Shown: positions 1 to 6,848 of the stretch, piece by piece | How positions within the stretch are numbered: position 1 is the first letter of the stretch | Layout of the letters: every line of letters starts with the position of its first letter | Assembly (NCBI GenBank): GCA_043775055.1 | Contig: JAYVSU010000115.1 | Span: 1 to 12,282, forward strand | Reading direction: 5' to 3' | Source of the DNA: Aalborgiella sp043775055 | GTDB lineage: Bacteria > Pseudomonadota > Gammaproteobacteria > Burkholderiales > Burkholderiaceae_C | DNA length: 12,282 bases | The notes under the pieces: model-generated | The model's database searches: none | The model's input: only the letters and a program-made list of their open reading frames with translations | What the model was told of the DNA's origin: nothing | Translations under genes and position numbers: made by a program

Positions 1-908
1 GCAACTTTTCCATCAGCTTAGGTGCGGACTACACCATGGCGGCCTTGACCAAGGCGCATGCCATCGTGCTTGAGATCAACCCGAACGTACCGTTCACCTA
101 TGGCAATTGCCATGTTCATATCTCCCAAGTCACCGCCTTGATCGAAGACGATGCAGCCATCATTGAAGTCGGCTTGCCCAACATTGGCCCCGTTCAAGAA
201 GCCATTGGTAAGTATGTGGCTGACTTGATTGAAGACGGCTCGACCTTGCAAATTGGTTTTGGCGGCATTCCTGATGCGGTGGTCATGCAACTGACCAACA
301 AGCGCGACTTGGGCATCCACACCGAAATGCTGGGCGATGGTATTTTGACCCTGGTTGAAGCCGGCGTGGTCACCAACCGCCGCAAAAACTACATGCCTGG
401 CAAAATGATTGCCACGTTCGCTTTAGGCTCCAAGAAGCTGCACAAATTCATGGACCGCAACCCGATGCTGGAGATGCATCCTGTCAACTTTACCAATGAC
501 CCTTTCTTGGCTGGCCAAAACGACAACCTCATCTCCATCAATGCGACATTGCAGATTGATTTCTTGGGTCAATGTGGTTCGGAGAGCTTGGGGCCATTGC
601 CCTACTCTGGCACCGGCGGTCAAACAGACTTTGTTCGTGCTGCCAACCGCTCTAAAGGTGGTAAATCATTCATCGTACTGCCCTCTACGGCCAAAGACGA
701 TACTGTCTCGCGCATCGCACCTATGCTCACACCCGGCACAGCCGTGTCGACCAGCAAGAATGAAGTCAACTATGTGGTGACCGAATACGGTATTGCGCAG
801 CTAGATGGCAAATCCGCCAAACAACGGACCTTAGAGCTGATTTCAATCGCACACCCTAACTTCCGCGAAGAGTTGCGCGAGTCTGCTAAAAAAATGAAAT
901 TGATCTAA
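1..908 (+). CDS. Acetyl-CoA hydrolase / 4-hydroxybutyrate CoA-transferase family protein (5' partial)
   Basis: The reading frame is open from base 3, so the start lies upstream and about 301 C-terminal residues are seen; family members are usually about 430 residues. These cytosolic enzymes move CoA between acyl-CoA and a carboxylate through a glutamyl-CoA intermediate. Visible family signatures are GFGGIPDAV (about 264-288), the IHTEM segment (about 315-330) whose glutamate I take to be the CoA-carrying residue, a GGQTDF block (about 616-635) and the C-terminal EYGIAQLDGKS block (783-815). The protein ends in KKMKLI with a TAA at 906-908. That last dozen bases form the first copy of a 22-bp tandem repeat. 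The family is clear, but the acyl substrate (acetate, propionate, butyrate or 4-hydroxybutyrate) cannot be read from the sequence. No upstream partner is visible. Confidence 0.92.
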   Translation, partial: NFSISLGADYTMAALTKAHAIVLEINPNVPFTYGNCHVHISQVTALIEDDAAIIEVGLPNIGPVQEAIGKYVADLIEDGSTLQIGFGGIPDAVVMQLTNKRDLGIHTEMLGDGILTLVEAGVVTNRRKNYMPGKMIATFALGSKKLHKFMDRNPMLEMHPVNFTNDPFLAGQNDNLISINATLQIDFLGQCGSESLGPLPYSGTGGQTDFVRAANRSKGGKSFIVLPSTAKDDTVSRIAPMLTPGTAVSTSKNEVNYVVTEYGIAQLDGKSAKQRTLELISIAHPNFREELRESAKKMKLI

Positions 909-963
909 ATCACGATGTGAATTGATCTAAATCACGATGTGAATTGACCTAAATCACGATGTG
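898..963. repeat. Three-copy 22-bp tandem repeat spanning the CoA-transferase stop codon
   Basis: Three head-to-tail 22-bp units lie at 898-919, 920-941 and 942-963. Copies 1 and 2 are identical, and copy 3 differs by one T to C change at 948. The first unit includes the last codons and stop of the upstream gene, so the array looks like a local duplication of the gene end. The unit length of about two helical turns places the same face of each copy on the same side of the DNA. Immediately after it, at 962-982, two mutually exclusive short hairpins can form: TGATTA/TAATCA with a 6-base loop, and AGCTG/CAGCT with a 6-base loop. Neither is followed by a T-run, so a terminator call is weak. Confidence 0.85.
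900..957. promoter_or_regulatory. Three FNR/Anr-like dyads (TTGATCTAAATCAC)
   Basis: Each repeat unit contains a match to the FNR-family consensus TTGAT-N4-ATCAA. The boxes are at 900-913 and 922-935 (9 of 10 consensus bases) and 944-957 (TTGAC, 8 of 10). They sit between two convergent gene ends rather than upstream of a start, so a normal promoter role is not supported here. They could be chance products of duplicating one dyad, or a binding array or transcript-end structure. The match is seen in the sequence; any binding is inference. Confidence 0.3.
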
Positions 964-976
964 ATTAGCTGTGTAA

Positions 977-1723
977 TCAGCTGGCCGCATCTTGAAAACC
1001 CTTGGCTCGATACGTCAGCACCAAGGTATCTCGGTAACCTACTTGTGACGTGAGAGGCTGAATCGGGGTTGACTCATGAATCACACGCTCATCGTCTAGC
1101 AGCAGCAGCGTCCAAGGCTCGCTCATGGTGAAACGCTGGCCTGCGGGGCCATCCAGCTCAAAAACGCGGCTCTCACCGCCTTTAACGCCGTAGCGTGCCA
1201 CCATCAGCACAAAAACAAAGTCCACCCCGTCACGGTGCGCGCCTTCGGGCGTAGGTCGGCCAATGCCATCTGTCGTGTCGATACGGAACTGATGCGCCTC
1301 GACAAACCAATCGCCCGCAATTGGTTTGAGCTGCGTACACAACTGCCCCAGCTTCAGCAGCAATTGCTTCCAAGTGCTTTGCTGCACCATCTCAGGCAGC
1401 ATCGGCTCAAACAAACGCTGCATGCCGCCGTGCAAAGCGTTGTACTCTAAGGGCTGCCAATGGGCACGATGCGGCGTTTGGCTCACGTGCGTACCGTCCA
1501 CCACAAAGCAAGAGTGACGCCGACTGCGATAGCGCCCACCATCTTTGAGGTAACCATCCACCGGTAAATCATTCCAAAGTGGCAACCACTTTGCCACGTC
1601 TGCTTCGGTACATCCAACCCAGCCCAAGGCACTTTGGGGACTCAAAACGGCATAGCCTTTGCTTTGCAAATCAGTAAAAAGCAAATCAACGGCAATAAAT
1701 GGTGGCGAAAACTTGGTTGTCAT
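977..1723 (-). CDS. Fe(II)/2-oxoglutarate dioxygenase, amino-acid hydroxylase (IDO-like, 2OG-Fe_Oxy_2) family
   Basis: A 248-residue protein with the double-stranded beta-helix signature of the small 2OG-Fe dioxygenase family that includes bacterial L-isoleucine 4-hydroxylase. The metal-binding HxD is in GAHRDGVDFV (His163, Asp165), the distal His is in DERVIHES (His216), and an Arg after it (Arg231 or Arg239, in GYRDTLVLTYR) would bind the 2-oxoglutarate carboxylate. Such enzymes hydroxylate free aliphatic amino acids in the cytosol while decarboxylating 2-oxoglutarate; the substrate here is not known. There is no signal peptide. The ATG at 1723 gives the expected family length, though no strong Shine-Dalgarno precedes it. 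It is divergent from the RND pump genes across a 222-bp region and convergent with the CoA-transferase, with 68 bp between their stop codons. Confidence 0.88.
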   Translation of the reverse strand: MTTKFSPPFIAVDLLFTDLQSKGYAVLSPQSALGWVGCTEADVAKWLPLWNDLPVDGYLKDGGRYRSRRHSCFVVDGTHVSQTPHRAHWQPLEYNALHGGMQRLFEPMLPEMVQQSTWKQLLLKLGQLCTQLKPIAGDWFVEAHQFRIDTTDGIGRPTPEGAHRDGVDFVFVLMVARYGVKGGESRVFELDGPAGQRFTMSEPWTLLLLDDERVIHESTPIQPLTSQVGYRDTLVLTYRAKGFQDAAS

Positions 1724-1795
1724 GGCACTTTTAGGTGATTTCTTGGATATTACTTGGTGGTTTGAGACAATTATTACTGCCTATCAAGCTAATTC

Positions 1796-1824
1796 TTGAC
1801 AAGCTGAGATAATCCTCCTAAATT
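1796..1824 (+). promoter_or_regulatory. Candidate sigma70 promoter for the RND pump operon
   Basis: A perfect -35 TTGACA (1796-1801) is followed after 17 bp by TAAATT (1819-1824; 4 of 6 matches to TATAAT). It would give a leader of roughly 115 bases before the ATG at 1946. A second possible -10, a perfect TATAAT at 1845-1850, lies downstream within a palindrome but has only a poor -35. Confidence 0.5.
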
Positions 1825-1835
1825 ACTAACTACTC

Positions 1836-1857
1836 GGTCATTAATATAATAACGACC
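1836..1857. promoter_or_regulatory. Imperfect 22-bp palindrome, candidate repressor operator
   Basis: GGTCATTA (1836-1843) and TAACGACC (1850-1857) are inverted arms matching at 7 of 8 positions around a 6-bp AT-rich centre. A perfect TATAAT (1845-1850) lies in the centre. The size and dyad symmetry fit a TetR-type or similar dimeric repressor that would block the promoter or early transcript of the pump operon. No regulator gene is present in the window, so the cognate protein is unknown. Confidence 0.45.
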
Positions 1858-1945
1858 TCCAGAAGGCTTCAAAACAGCTTGATAGCTATTTTCTACCTTG
1901 CTTTCATACATACACAGTTCGTTGATATTTAACCTCACCATTGTC

Positions 1946-3127
1946 ATGCACAAAACTCACTTCCAACTCCCTGCACTCGCTATCACCATAGCGGTGGTAG
2001 CACTTAGCGCCTGTACCCAAGCTCCAGCCCCCATTGAGCCCGTGCGCGCCGTCAAAGTGCTGACGGTTGCTGCAGGCAGTTTTGACGCTGCTTATGAGTT
2101 TTCAGGTGAGGTCAAACCGCGCGTTGAATCCAAACTCGGCTTTCGCGTGGCTGGCAAGCTGGTTAAACGCCAAGCTGAGGTGGGTCAGCATGTGAAAGCA
2201 GGTCAGCTTTTGGCGCAACTTGACCCGCAAGATTACGCTTTGGCCGCAGATGCTGCCCGTGCACAGCTGGCTGCGGCCATGACCAACCGTGACTTGGCTG
2301 CAGCTGATTACAAGCGCTACAAAGAGTTGAAAGACCAAGGCTTCATCAGCGGCGCAGAGCTTGAGCGTCGTGATACTGCACTCAAAGCAGGTCAAGCCCA
2401 GCTAGACGTAGCGCAAGTCCAATTGAAAAGCCAAGGCAACCAAACTGGCTACACCCAGCTGAAAGCTGACGTTTCAGGCGTCATCGTCGGTGTAGATGCT
2501 GAACCCGGTCAAGTGGTCACTGCTGGCACGCCAATTGTGCGGATTGCCCAAGACGGTGCGCGCGATGTGGTGTTTTCAGTGCCCGAAGACAAGGTCAAAC
2601 AAATGTTAGTCGGCGCTGACGTCAAAGTCCGCGTTTGGGCTGAAAACCGCAACCTGACTGGCAAAATCCGCGAAGTAGCAGCTGCAGCAGACCCTGTGAC
2701 CCGCACCTTCGCCATCAAAGTAGGCTTGCAAGGTGATGCTGCACCCGCACTGGGGGCGACCGTGTATGTTACCCCTGCGGCATTGGCCCACGCTGGCGCA
2801 CAAGTCATCAAGCTACCCACCAGTGCCCTGAAGCAAGACGGCAAAACTTCGGCCGTCTGGGTGCTAGACCCGGCAACGATGACCGTCAAGTCACAAGCTA
2901 TTCAGATTGCAACAGCGGATGGCAACGAGGCCGTCATCGCCTCTGGCTTGCAGCCTGGTCAACTGGTCGTCAGCGCAGGGGTGCATGTGCTGTCACCCGG
3001 TCAAAAAGTGACGATTTACAAAGAAAAGCCTGAAAACGCATCAAATTCGACTGTAGCCGACGTATTAAATCAGTCTTTAGCTACTAAAAATATAGCAAAT
3101 AACCCATCAGTCGCCATTGCAAAGTGA
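1946..3127 (+). CDS. RND efflux periplasmic adaptor (membrane-fusion) lipoprotein
   Basis: A 393-residue adaptor that links an inner-membrane RND pump to an outer-membrane channel. The N-terminus is a lipoprotein signal with lipobox LSAC, so Cys23 would be lipid-modified and anchored in the inner membrane. Next come a lipoyl-type half-motif (about 60-95, GFRVAGKLV and GQHVKAGQLLAQLDP), an Ala-rich alpha-helical hairpin (about 96-165), the second lipoyl half (about 170-200, DVSGVIVGVDAEPGQVV), a beta-barrel and a membrane-proximal domain ending near residue 358. I chose the ATG at 1946 over the in-frame TTG at 1898 because only the ATG places a normal signal peptide at the N-terminus. The last 33 residues (NASNSTVADVLNQ onward) are polar and AT-rich, unlike the rest. 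The stop is 7 bp before the permease start, so the two form one operon. Confidence 0.93.
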   Translation: MHKTHFQLPALAITIAVVALSACTQAPAPIEPVRAVKVLTVAAGSFDAAYEFSGEVKPRVESKLGFRVAGKLVKRQAEVGQHVKAGQLLAQLDPQDYALAADAARAQLAAAMTNRDLAAADYKRYKELKDQGFISGAELERRDTALKAGQAQLDVAQVQLKSQGNQTGYTQLKADVSGVIVGVDAEPGQVVTAGTPIVRIAQDGARDVVFSVPEDKVKQMLVGADVKVRVWAENRNLTGKIREVAAAADPVTRTFAIKVGLQGDAAPALGATVYVTPAALAHAGAQVIKLPTSALKQDGKTSAVWVLDPATMTVKSQAIQIATADGNEAVIASGLQPGQLVVSAGVHVLSPGQKVTIYKEKPENASNSTVADVLNQSLATKNIANNPSVAIAK

Positions 3128-3134
3128 GCCAAGT

Positions 3135-6100
3135 ATGACGACCGAACACACGCCAGCTGGCTCTGAAACTACACCTTCAGCCCCCCCGATGATTCAGCCC
3201 AAGACTGGCTTCAACCTCTCCAAATGGGCGTTGGACCACCCCGCCCTGACCCGCTACCTGATGGTGGTGTTGATGGTGATGGGCTTTGCCGCCTACTTCC
3301 AGCTCGGACAGGACGAAGATCCGCCTTTTACCTTCCGCGCCATGGTAGTGCGCACTTACTGGCCAGGCGCAACAGCTCAGCAAGTGGCTGAGCAGGTGAC
3401 GGATAAGATTGAAAAGACACTGCAAGAAGTGCCCTATGCCGACAAAATTCGCAGCTACTCCAAGCCGGGCGAGTCGCAAATCATCTTCCAAATCAAAGAC
3501 AACTCCAAAGCAGCTGATGTAGCTAATGTGTGGTACGCCGTACGCAAAAAAGTAGGCGATATGCGCAACACGCTGCCCAGCACGGTGCAAGGTCCCTTTT
3601 TTAACGACGATTTTGGCGACGTGTATGGCGTGATTTACGCTTTGGAGTCCGATGGTTTTAGCTATGCCGAACTGAAAGACCACGCCGACCAAGTGCGGCA
3701 AAAACTGCTGCGCGTCAAAGACGTGAGCAAAGTAGAGCTCTTTGGGGCGCAAGACGAGAAAGTGTTTATCGAGATCTCGCAAAAACGCTTGTCACAACTC
3801 GGTTTGGACTTCAACCAAGTGTTGTCGCAAATTGGTCAGCAAAATGCCGTGGAATCCGCTGGTGCGGTACAAACGCCGCTGGACATCGTGCAGGTACGTG
3901 TAGCTGGCCAGTTTGAAGCGATTGAGCAACTGCGTGCGATGCCGATTCGTGGCAGTTCGGGAAACCAAATTCGGTTGGGTGACATTGCAGACATTCAGCG
4001 TGGCTACAACGACCCGCCGGTCGTGAAAGTGCATCACCAAGGCAAAGAAGTCATCGCTTTGGGTGTCAGCATGGGCAAAGGGGGCGACATCATTGCCCTA
4101 GGAAAATCACTGCAAACCACCTTCGGGCAGATTGAAAAATCATTGCCTGCAGGCATCACCTTGCTTCAAATTCAAGACCAACCAAAGAATGTCGCCACCT
4201 CGGTGGGTGAGTTCATTCGGGTGCTGATTGAAGCGGTGGTGATTGTTTTGGCCGTGAGCTTTATCGCACTGGGTTTCCACCGGCGACCAGGGAATCACCC
4301 ATTTTACAAGCGCTGGTACATCGACGTGCGGCCTGGCTTAGTGGTCGGCATCACCATCCCGCTGGTACTGGCAGTGACCTTTTTGGGGATGGAATACTTT
4401 GGTATTGGGCTGCACAAAATCTCGCTCGGCTCGCTCATCATCGCGCTGGGTTTGTTGGTGGACGATGCCATCATCGCCGTTGAAATGATGGTGCGCAGGA
4501 TGGAAGAAGGCTACGACAAAGTACGCGCCGCGACGTTTGCCTACGAAATCACCGCCATGCCCATGTTGACGGGCACGCTGATCACCGCCGCCGGCTTTTT
4601 GCCGATTGGTATTGCCAAGTCCGTCACCGGTGAGTACACCTTTGCGATTTTTGCGGTGACAGTGATTGCCTTGGTGCTAAGCTGGTTGGTATCTGTCTAT
4701 TTTGTGCCGTACTTGGGCGTCTTGTTGCTCAAAGCCAAACCACACACCGCGCCAGCAGGTGAGACACCGAGTAACCAGCCCCACGAATCCTTCGATACCC
4801 CGTTCTACAATGGCTTTCGCAAAACCGTGAACTGGTGCGTCAAACACCGCTGGCTCACCATCGGTGCCACCGTGTTTATCTTTGCTCTTGGTATTTTTGG
4901 CATGGGCAAAGTGCAACAGCAGTTCTTCCCAGACTCCAGCCGCCCTGAAATCATGGTCGACATTTGGTCGCCCGAAGGCACCTCTTTTGCAGCCAATGAA
5001 GCGATTGCCAAACGCGTAGAAAAACGCCTCATGCTTGAAGAAGGTGTCAGCAGTGTGAGCACCTGGATTGGCTCGGGCGTACCGCGTTTTTACTTACCGC
5101 TGGACCAAGTTTTTCCGCAGACCAATGTGTCGCAGCTCATCGTGTTGCCTAAAGATTTGAAGGTGCGTGAGTCTTTGCGCATCAAGTTGCCGACGCTGTT
5201 GGCGCAAGAATTTCCTGAAGTGCGCGGCCGTATCAAGCTCTTACCTAATGGCCCGCCTGTCCCCTACCCGGTACAGTTTCGCGTCGTGGGCGTTGAACCT
5301 ACAACGCTGCGCGAGCGCGCTGAAGAGGTCAAAACCATCATGCGCGCCAGCCAAAGCACGCGCGGTGTGAATGACAACTGGAACGAGTCCATCAAGTCAC
5401 TGCGTTTAGAGGTCGACCAAGCCAAAGCGCGTACCTTGGGCGTGACCAGCCAGTCCATCGCCCAAGCCTCCAAAACGCTGCTGTCTGGCAGCACCGTCGG
5501 ACAGTACCGCGATGGCGACAAATTGATTGACATCGTGCTGCGCCAACCTTTGGATGAACGCAACGCCATCAGCGACATTGGCAATGCCTACTTGCCAACG
5601 GCGTCTGGTAAGTCGATACCGCTGACACAAATTGCCAAACCCGTCTTCACGTGGGAACCCGGCGTGATGTGGCGCGAGAACCGCGACTACGCCATCACCG
5701 TGCAAAGCGACATTGTGGAAGGCCTGCAAGGCGCGACCGTGACGGCCGAACTTTTGCCCCAACTCAAAGAGCTTGAAGGCAAATGGCAAAGCAACGGGAA
5801 TGCGGCTTACCGCATTGAGGTAGCGGGTGCTGTTGAAGAAAGCTCTAAAGGCTCGGCCTCCATCGCCGCTGGTATCCCCATCATGTTGTTTTTGACCTTC
5901 ACCCTTTTGATGCTGCAATTGCACAGCTTTAGCCGCGCGTTGTTGGTGTTTTTGACCGGGCCTTTGGGTATTGCAGGCGTGGCAGGTGCTTTGATCTTGC
6001 TGGGTCGTCCATTTGGCTTTGTTGCACTCTTGGGTGTGATCGCTTTGATGGGCATGATTCAGCGCAACTCCGTGATTCTGATTGACCAAATCGAGCAAGA

Positions 6101-6332
6101 CCGCGCGGCGGGTATACCAGCGTGGGATGCGATTGTGGAATCTGCCGTGCGCCGTTTGCGGCCTATCGTGCTGACAGCCTTGGCGGCAGTGCTTGCGATG
6201 ATTCCGCTCTCACGCAGCGTGTTTTGGGGGCCGATGGCGGTCGCCATCATGGGTGGCTTGATTGTGGCCACAGTTTTGACCTTGTTGGCACTACCGGCCA
6301 TGTATGCGGCTTGGTTCCGCGTTAAACGATAA
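3135..6332 (+). CDS. RND multidrug efflux permease (AcrB/HAE1-like)
   Basis: A 1065-residue inner-membrane proton/drug antiporter, near the usual length of about 1050. The first transmembrane helix is at about 42-57, followed by a porter-domain half starting at DEDPPFTFRAMVV. Transmembrane helices 2-6 surround the conserved acidic pair in LGLLVDDAIIAVEMM (Asp443, Asp444; equivalent to AcrB Asp407/408), then the second periplasmic half, then helices 8-12. At the place of AcrB Lys940 the sequence reads IQRNSVILID, with Arg977 instead of Lys; this may be normal for this subgroup. I chose the ATG at 3135 rather than an in-frame TTG at 3117 that would overlap the adaptor gene. It follows the adaptor by 7 bp. 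No TolC-like partner is encoded here, so the pump would borrow one. Export substrates cannot be predicted. Confidence 0.95.
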   Translation: MTTEHTPAGSETTPSAPPMIQPKTGFNLSKWALDHPALTRYLMVVLMVMGFAAYFQLGQDEDPPFTFRAMVVRTYWPGATAQQVAEQVTDKIEKTLQEVPYADKIRSYSKPGESQIIFQIKDNSKAADVANVWYAVRKKVGDMRNTLPSTVQGPFFNDDFGDVYGVIYALESDGFSYAELKDHADQVRQKLLRVKDVSKVELFGAQDEKVFIEISQKRLSQLGLDFNQVLSQIGQQNAVESAGAVQTPLDIVQVRVAGQFEAIEQLRAMPIRGSSGNQIRLGDIADIQRGYNDPPVVKVHHQGKEVIALGVSMGKGGDIIALGKSLQTTFGQIEKSLPAGITLLQIQDQPKNVATSVGEFIRVLIEAVVIVLAVSFIALGFHRRPGNHPFYKRWYIDVRPGLVVGITIPLVLAVTFLGMEYFGIGLHKISLGSLIIALGLLVDDAIIAVEMMVRRMEEGYDKVRAATFAYEITAMPMLTGTLITAAGFLPIGIAKSVTGEYTFAIFAVTVIALVLSWLVSVYFVPYLGVLLLKAKPHTAPAGETPSNQPHESFDTPFYNGFRKTVNWCVKHRWLTIGATVFIFALGIFGMGKVQQQFFPDSSRPEIMVDIWSPEGTSFAANEAIAKRVEKRLMLEEGVSSVSTWIGSGVPRFYLPLDQVFPQTNVSQLIVLPKDLKVRESLRIKLPTLLAQEFPEVRGRIKLLPNGPPVPYPVQFRVVGVEPTTLRERAEEVKTIMRASQSTRGVNDNWNESIKSLRLEVDQAKARTLGVTSQSIAQASKTLLSGSTVGQYRDGDKLIDIVLRQPLDERNAISDIGNAYLPTASGKSIPLTQIAKPVFTWEPGVMWRENRDYAITVQSDIVEGLQGATVTAELLPQLKELEGKWQSNGNAAYRIEVAGAVEESSKGSASIAAGIPIMLFLTFTLLMLQLHSFSRALLVFLTGPLGIAGVAGALILLGRPFGFVALLGVIALMGMIQRNSVILIDQIEQDRAAGIPAWDAIVESAVRRLRPIVLTALAAVLAMIPLSRSVFWGPMAVAIMGGLIVATVLTLLALPAMYAAWFRVKR

Positions 6333-6408
6333 ATTGCAGCGAGCGAATGTTAATTGAGTATTCACTTGATGCACAATAGCAAATGTTTACAACTCTTGAA
6401 AGCGTTTA

Positions 6409-6636
6409 ATGATGAGCCAACTTACCCGCATTTTGTTGTCTAGCCTGTGCATAAGCGTGGCTTTGATGAGTGCAACCCCTGCTTTTGCTGCGAAGAAGAA
6501 ACAATCCCACCACAAGGTGCGGAAAAGCAAAGCGGAAGGTAGTTCGTTAGACCCATCAGCCGAACGCGTAGCTCGTCTGAAGCGCGAGTGCCGTGGCCGC
6601 CCAAATGCTGGCGCTTGCGAAGGTTACACACGCTAA
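6409..6636 (+). CDS. Small exported basic two-cysteine protein, unknown function
   Basis: A 75-residue protein. Residues 1-27 are a clear Sec signal peptide (hydrophobic LLSSLCISVAL, cleavage after AFA). The mature part is about 48 residues, begins with a Lys/His/Arg-rich stretch (KKKQSHHKVRKSK) and ends with a short helix-like segment and the motif ECRGRPNAGACEGYTR. Cys61 and Cys70 could form a disulfide in the periplasm. I do not recognise a named family. An ATG at 6412 is an equally possible start. It lies 76 bp after the RND permease with no terminator between, and a strong terminator follows it, so transcription with the pump is possible. A gene this short is supported mainly by its clean signal peptide and its position before a terminator. 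Confidence 0.72.
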   Translation: MMSQLTRILLSSLCISVALMSATPAFAAKKKQSHHKVRKSKAEGSSLDPSAERVARLKRECRGRPNAGACEGYTR

Positions 6637-6648
6637 TCCAGCACCCAT

Positions 6649-6690
6649 AAAAAAGGGGCTAGCTGAGAAATCAGCTAGCCCTTTTTCTTT
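6649..6690. terminator. Strong bidirectional rho-independent terminator
   Basis: AAAAAGGGGCTAGCTGA (6650-6666) pairs with TCAGCTAGCCCTTTTT (6671-6686) around a GAAA loop; only one G is unpaired. A T-rich tail follows on the plus strand, and the A-run before it serves the minus strand. It ends the transcript of the small exported protein and possibly of the whole pump operon. It resembles the terminator at 9108-9147 in opposite orientation. Confidence 0.93.
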
Positions 6691-6848
6691 GGCAAACGCA
6701 GTGTTCAATCAAATAACACGTTTTCGCATAAGCATATAACCAAATCGTCGCTTAAGGCCATATTAAAATCGATGCACCGAGCTTCAGGCATAGAGCATAT
6801 GCAATCGCGTTCTGTGTCTAAATTTTAAAAGAATGGTTTGAGGAATTC

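Noticed and set aside
898..963. CRISPR-like array
   Set aside because: The three 22-bp units are directly abutting with no spacers.
1898..1945. Earlier TTG start for the RND adaptor
   Set aside because: It would place 16 residues ahead of an otherwise standard lipoprotein signal peptide.
3177..3782. Minus-strand open frame of 201 codons opposite the start of the RND permease
   Set aside because: It is His-rich shadow coding with no family signature, lying within the conserved porter domain of the real gene.
5406..6098. Long minus-strand open frame of 230 codons opposite the RND permease
   Set aside because: It is antisense to strongly conserved transmembrane coding sequence, has no recognisable domain, and is His/Gln-rich as expected for a shadow frame.
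6691..6848. Promoter for the sulfur operon
   Set aside because: One TAAAAT box (6764-6769) and a GCATATGC palindrome (6795-6802) are present, but no -35 lies at proper spacing, so no promoter is called.
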